Assembly: GCA_003134755.1 (NCBI GenBank)
Contig: PLCK01000101.1
Span: forward strand, 5,015-20,637
Origin: Actinomycetota bacterium
GTDB lineage: Bacteria > Actinomycetota > Actinomycetes > Acidothermales > Acidothermaceae
Length of the DNA: 15,623 nucleotides
Direction: 5' to 3'
The translations under genes were made by a program, and so were the position numbers. Below are positions 14,185 through 15,623 of the stretch, one piece after another. Position 1 is the first letter of the stretch, and every line of letters begins with the position of its first letter. Under the pieces are notes generated by a model. That model was not told the DNA's origin and did not search any database. It was given only the letters and a program-made list of their open reading frames with translations.

Positions 14185-14217
14185 GGCGACAGGCACCCAA
14201 AAGTACGTACTGTCGCC
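14185..14217. promoter_or_regulatory. Candidate HxlR operator: nested palindromes
   Basis: GGCGACAG at 14185-14192 and CTGTCGCC at 14210-14217 form a perfect 8-bp inverted repeat with a 17-base spacer. Inside it is the perfect 10-bp palindrome AGTACGTACT at 14202-14211, with another GTACT at 14226-14230. AGTAC/GTACT half-sites fit the kind of operator HxlR proteins bind. The position between the divergent regulator and hydrolase genes supports autoregulation plus target control, by inference. Confidence 0.6.
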
Positions 14218-14239
14218 AGAGCACCGTACTACCTAGATT
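14210..14239 (+). promoter_or_regulatory. Candidate promoter of the MBL-fold gene
   Basis: TAGATT at 14234-14239 fits the TANNNT -10 class; a weak -35 (CTGTCG, 14210-14215) lies 18 bases upstream and overlaps the palindrome, so a bound repressor would block it. The start codon follows at 14275. Confidence 0.4.
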
Positions 14240-14274
14240 CGTATCCACCTGAACGAACACAACCGAGGAGCCTC

Positions 14275-15093
14275 GTGACCCGTACGAACTTGCAGATCGA
14301 CCGCATCGAAGGCGACGTCATGAGCGTCAATTCCTACGTCGTCCATGGTCCGACAGGCATCGTCGTGATCGACGGCCAGCTGACCATCTCGGACGCCGAC
14401 AAGGTGCGGGCCGCCGTCGACGCAACGTGCGCGCCGCTGGTCGGCGTCCTCGTGACGCACGCACACCCCGACCACTACGCGGGCCTCGCGCAACTGCTCG
14501 GCGGCGCTGACGTACCGATCGTTGCGACCGAGCACGTGACTGCGGCGATCCGGCGCGATGACGAGGTCAAGAACGGCATCGTCGGCCCGATGATGGGCGC
14601 CGAATGGCCCGCGCAGCGGATCTTTCCGAACCGCACACCCGACGCGGGTTCGACCATCGAACTCGGTGGCGTGGAGTTTCGGGTCATCGAGTTGGGGCCC
14701 GGTGAGTCACCCGCCGACACGATCTGGCTCGTCGACGACACCACCGTCTTCGCCGGTGACGTCGCCTACCACGATGCCCACAGCTACCTCGCCGACGGGC
14801 ACGCCGACGAGTGGCTCGCCAACCTCAGCCGGCTCGAGGCCGAGTTGGCCCCCGACGCGATGCTGTACGTCGGCCACGGCGAACCGGCCGGCAAGCAATT
14901 ACTCGCGTCCCAGCGCGCCTACGTCGAAGCCTTCATCGCAGCGATCGACGAATATGCCGACGTTGATGACGACACCCGCCAGGCCGGCGTCGTGGCCCGG
15001 ATGGTTCAGCAACTGCCGAGCGACCGGCTGCGGTTCCTGATGGAACTGAGCGTTGCACCGTTCGCGGCCAGCCGGTCGAAGCTGCGTCAGTAA
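14275..15093 (+). CDS. Metallo-beta-lactamase-fold hydrolase
   Basis: 272-residue MBL-fold protein. The signature THAHPDHYAG (61-70) gives His62, His64, Asp66 and His67. Asp162 in VFAGDVAYHDAH and His201 in LYVGHGEPAG are the bridging Asp and last His. The third site-1 ligand, usually His in GPGH(S/T)xDN, is Glu144 here (GPGESPADTIW), so zinc coordination may differ. No signal peptide is visible, so it is probably cytoplasmic. A C-terminal helical segment (about 205-272) includes SQRAYVEAFIAAIDEY. The substrate is unknown; HxlR-linked hydrolases often act in detoxification of electrophiles or quinones, but this is only context. The GTG at 14275 has GAGGAG just upstream. It converges on ddl with an 11-base gap. 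Confidence 0.93.
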   Translation: MTRTNLQIDRIEGDVMSVNSYVVHGPTGIVVIDGQLTISDADKVRAAVDATCAPLVGVLVTHAHPDHYAGLAQLLGGADVPIVATEHVTAAIRRDDEVKNGIVGPMMGAEWPAQRIFPNRTPDAGSTIELGGVEFRVIELGPGESPADTIWLVDDTTVFAGDVAYHDAHSYLADGHADEWLANLSRLEAELAPDAMLYVGHGEPAGKQLLASQRAYVEAFIAAIDEYADVDDDTRQAGVVARMVQQLPSDRLRFLMELSVAPFAASRSKLRQ

Positions 15094-15104
15094 ACGCGCC
15101 AGCG

Positions 15105-15623
15105 TCAGCGAAGGCCCGGACGGCGACGAAGGGCGGTCTGGATCAGCCGGTCGAGCAGCGCCGGATAGTCGAGGCCGCTGGCTGCCCATACGCGCGGGAA
15201 TACCGATGTCGGGGTGAAGCCGGGCATCGTGTTGACCTCGTTGACGAGCACCTGGTGCGACGGGGTCACGAAGAAGTCGACTCTCGCGAGCCCTTCACAT
15301 GACAGCGCCTCGAACGCCGCCACCGCGAGCTGCCGGATCTGTGTCTCGATCTCGGGAGGAAGCGATGCGGGCACCGTGATGGTCGCGCCGGCATCGAAGT
15401 ACTTGGCGTCGAAGTCGTAGAATTCGTGGTCTTCGCGCATCGTGATCTCGGCCGTCACGCTGACGTCGGGTGGCCCGCCGTCGACACCTTCGAGAACGCC
15501 GACTTCGATCTCACGGCCCTCGACCATCGCCTCGACGATGACCTTGGGGTCGCTCTCGCGCGCCAGCTCGACGGCGTTCTTTAGCTCGCCTGCCTTGTGC
15601 ACCTTGCTGATGCCGATGCTCGA
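15105..15623 (-). CDS. ddl: D-alanine--D-alanine ligase, partial, N-terminus beyond right edge
   Basis: ATP-grasp ligase that makes the D-Ala-D-Ala dipeptide for peptidoglycan. The last 172 residues are visible. SSIGISKVHKAGEL starts the segment (ATP-grasp glycine/serine loop). Then come KVIVEAMVEGREIEVGVLEG (ATP-binding Glu), FYDFDAKYFD (omega-loop Asp/Tyr region), CEGLARVDFF (metal-ligand Asp) and VLVNEVNTMPGFTPTSVFPRVWAASG (metal-ligand Glu and Asn, D-Ala-binding region). The final LDYPALLDRLIQTALRRR is the usual end. Nothing is broken; it is cut only by the window edge. It is encoded opposite to the MBL gene. Confidence 0.97.
   Translation of the reverse strand, partial: SSIGISKVHKAGELKNAVELARESDPKVIVEAMVEGREIEVGVLEGVDGGPPDVSVTAEITMREDHEFYDFDAKYFDAGATITVPASLPPEIETQIRQLAVAAFEALSCEGLARVDFFVTPSHQVLVNEVNTMPGFTPTSVFPRVWAASGLDYPALLDRLIQTALRRRPGLR

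Overview
The window is chromosomal DNA from a high-GC actinomycete (Actinomycetota). The basis is a strong G/C bias at third codon positions, frequent GTG starts, the gene order mutM-rnc-rpmF-DUF177-sepIVA-coaD-rsmD-recG-DAK | rpmB ... thiD, thiL, ddl (a conserved actinobacterial block), and a SepIVA-family septation protein known from actinomycetes. I cannot name a genus from the sequence. Nothing points to a plasmid, phage, transposon, CRISPR array or RNA gene.

Region 1 (1-7663, all minus strand) is a dense housekeeping cluster. In transcription order it holds a DAK/FakA-like kinase protein, recG, rsmD, coaD, the SepIVA-like coiled-coil protein, a DUF177 (YceD) protein, rpmF (L32), rnc (RNase III) and mutM (cut off by the left edge). 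Most junctions overlap or are only a few bases apart. Its themes are DNA repair, ribosome assembly, CoA synthesis and septation. The largest gene-free stretch of the window (7664-7857, 194 bp) separates it from the divergent rpmB (L28). No gene-free stretch exceeds 300 bp.

Region 2 (7858-12552) mixes conserved and accessory genes: rpmB (+), an FMN reductase (-), a cupin (+) whose start overlaps the reductase start, a GNAT acetyltransferase (-), thiD (-), an EamA transporter (-), a 57-residue membrane protein (+) and thiL (-). EamA-thiD-GNAT are chained by GTGA-type overlaps (for EamA/thiD this depends on the start chosen). thiD and thiL encode two steps of thiamine diphosphate synthesis. thiL appears to have no canonical start codon.

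Region 3 (12684-15623) holds a stand-alone Lrp/AsnC ligand-binding domain (+) abutting an APH-fold kinase (+), an HxlR regulator (-) divergent from a metallo-beta-lactamase-fold hydrolase (+) with a palindromic operator candidate between them, and the C-terminal part of D-Ala-D-Ala ligase (-) running off the right edge.

I see no clearly new multi-gene system. The most unusual points are the thiL start (apparent AUC codon behind a very strong Shine-Dalgarno), the HxlR/hydrolase intergenic operator, a Glu replacing a usual metal-binding His in the hydrolase, the 5'-overlapping divergent pair, and five tail-to-tail junctions with no room for conventional terminators.
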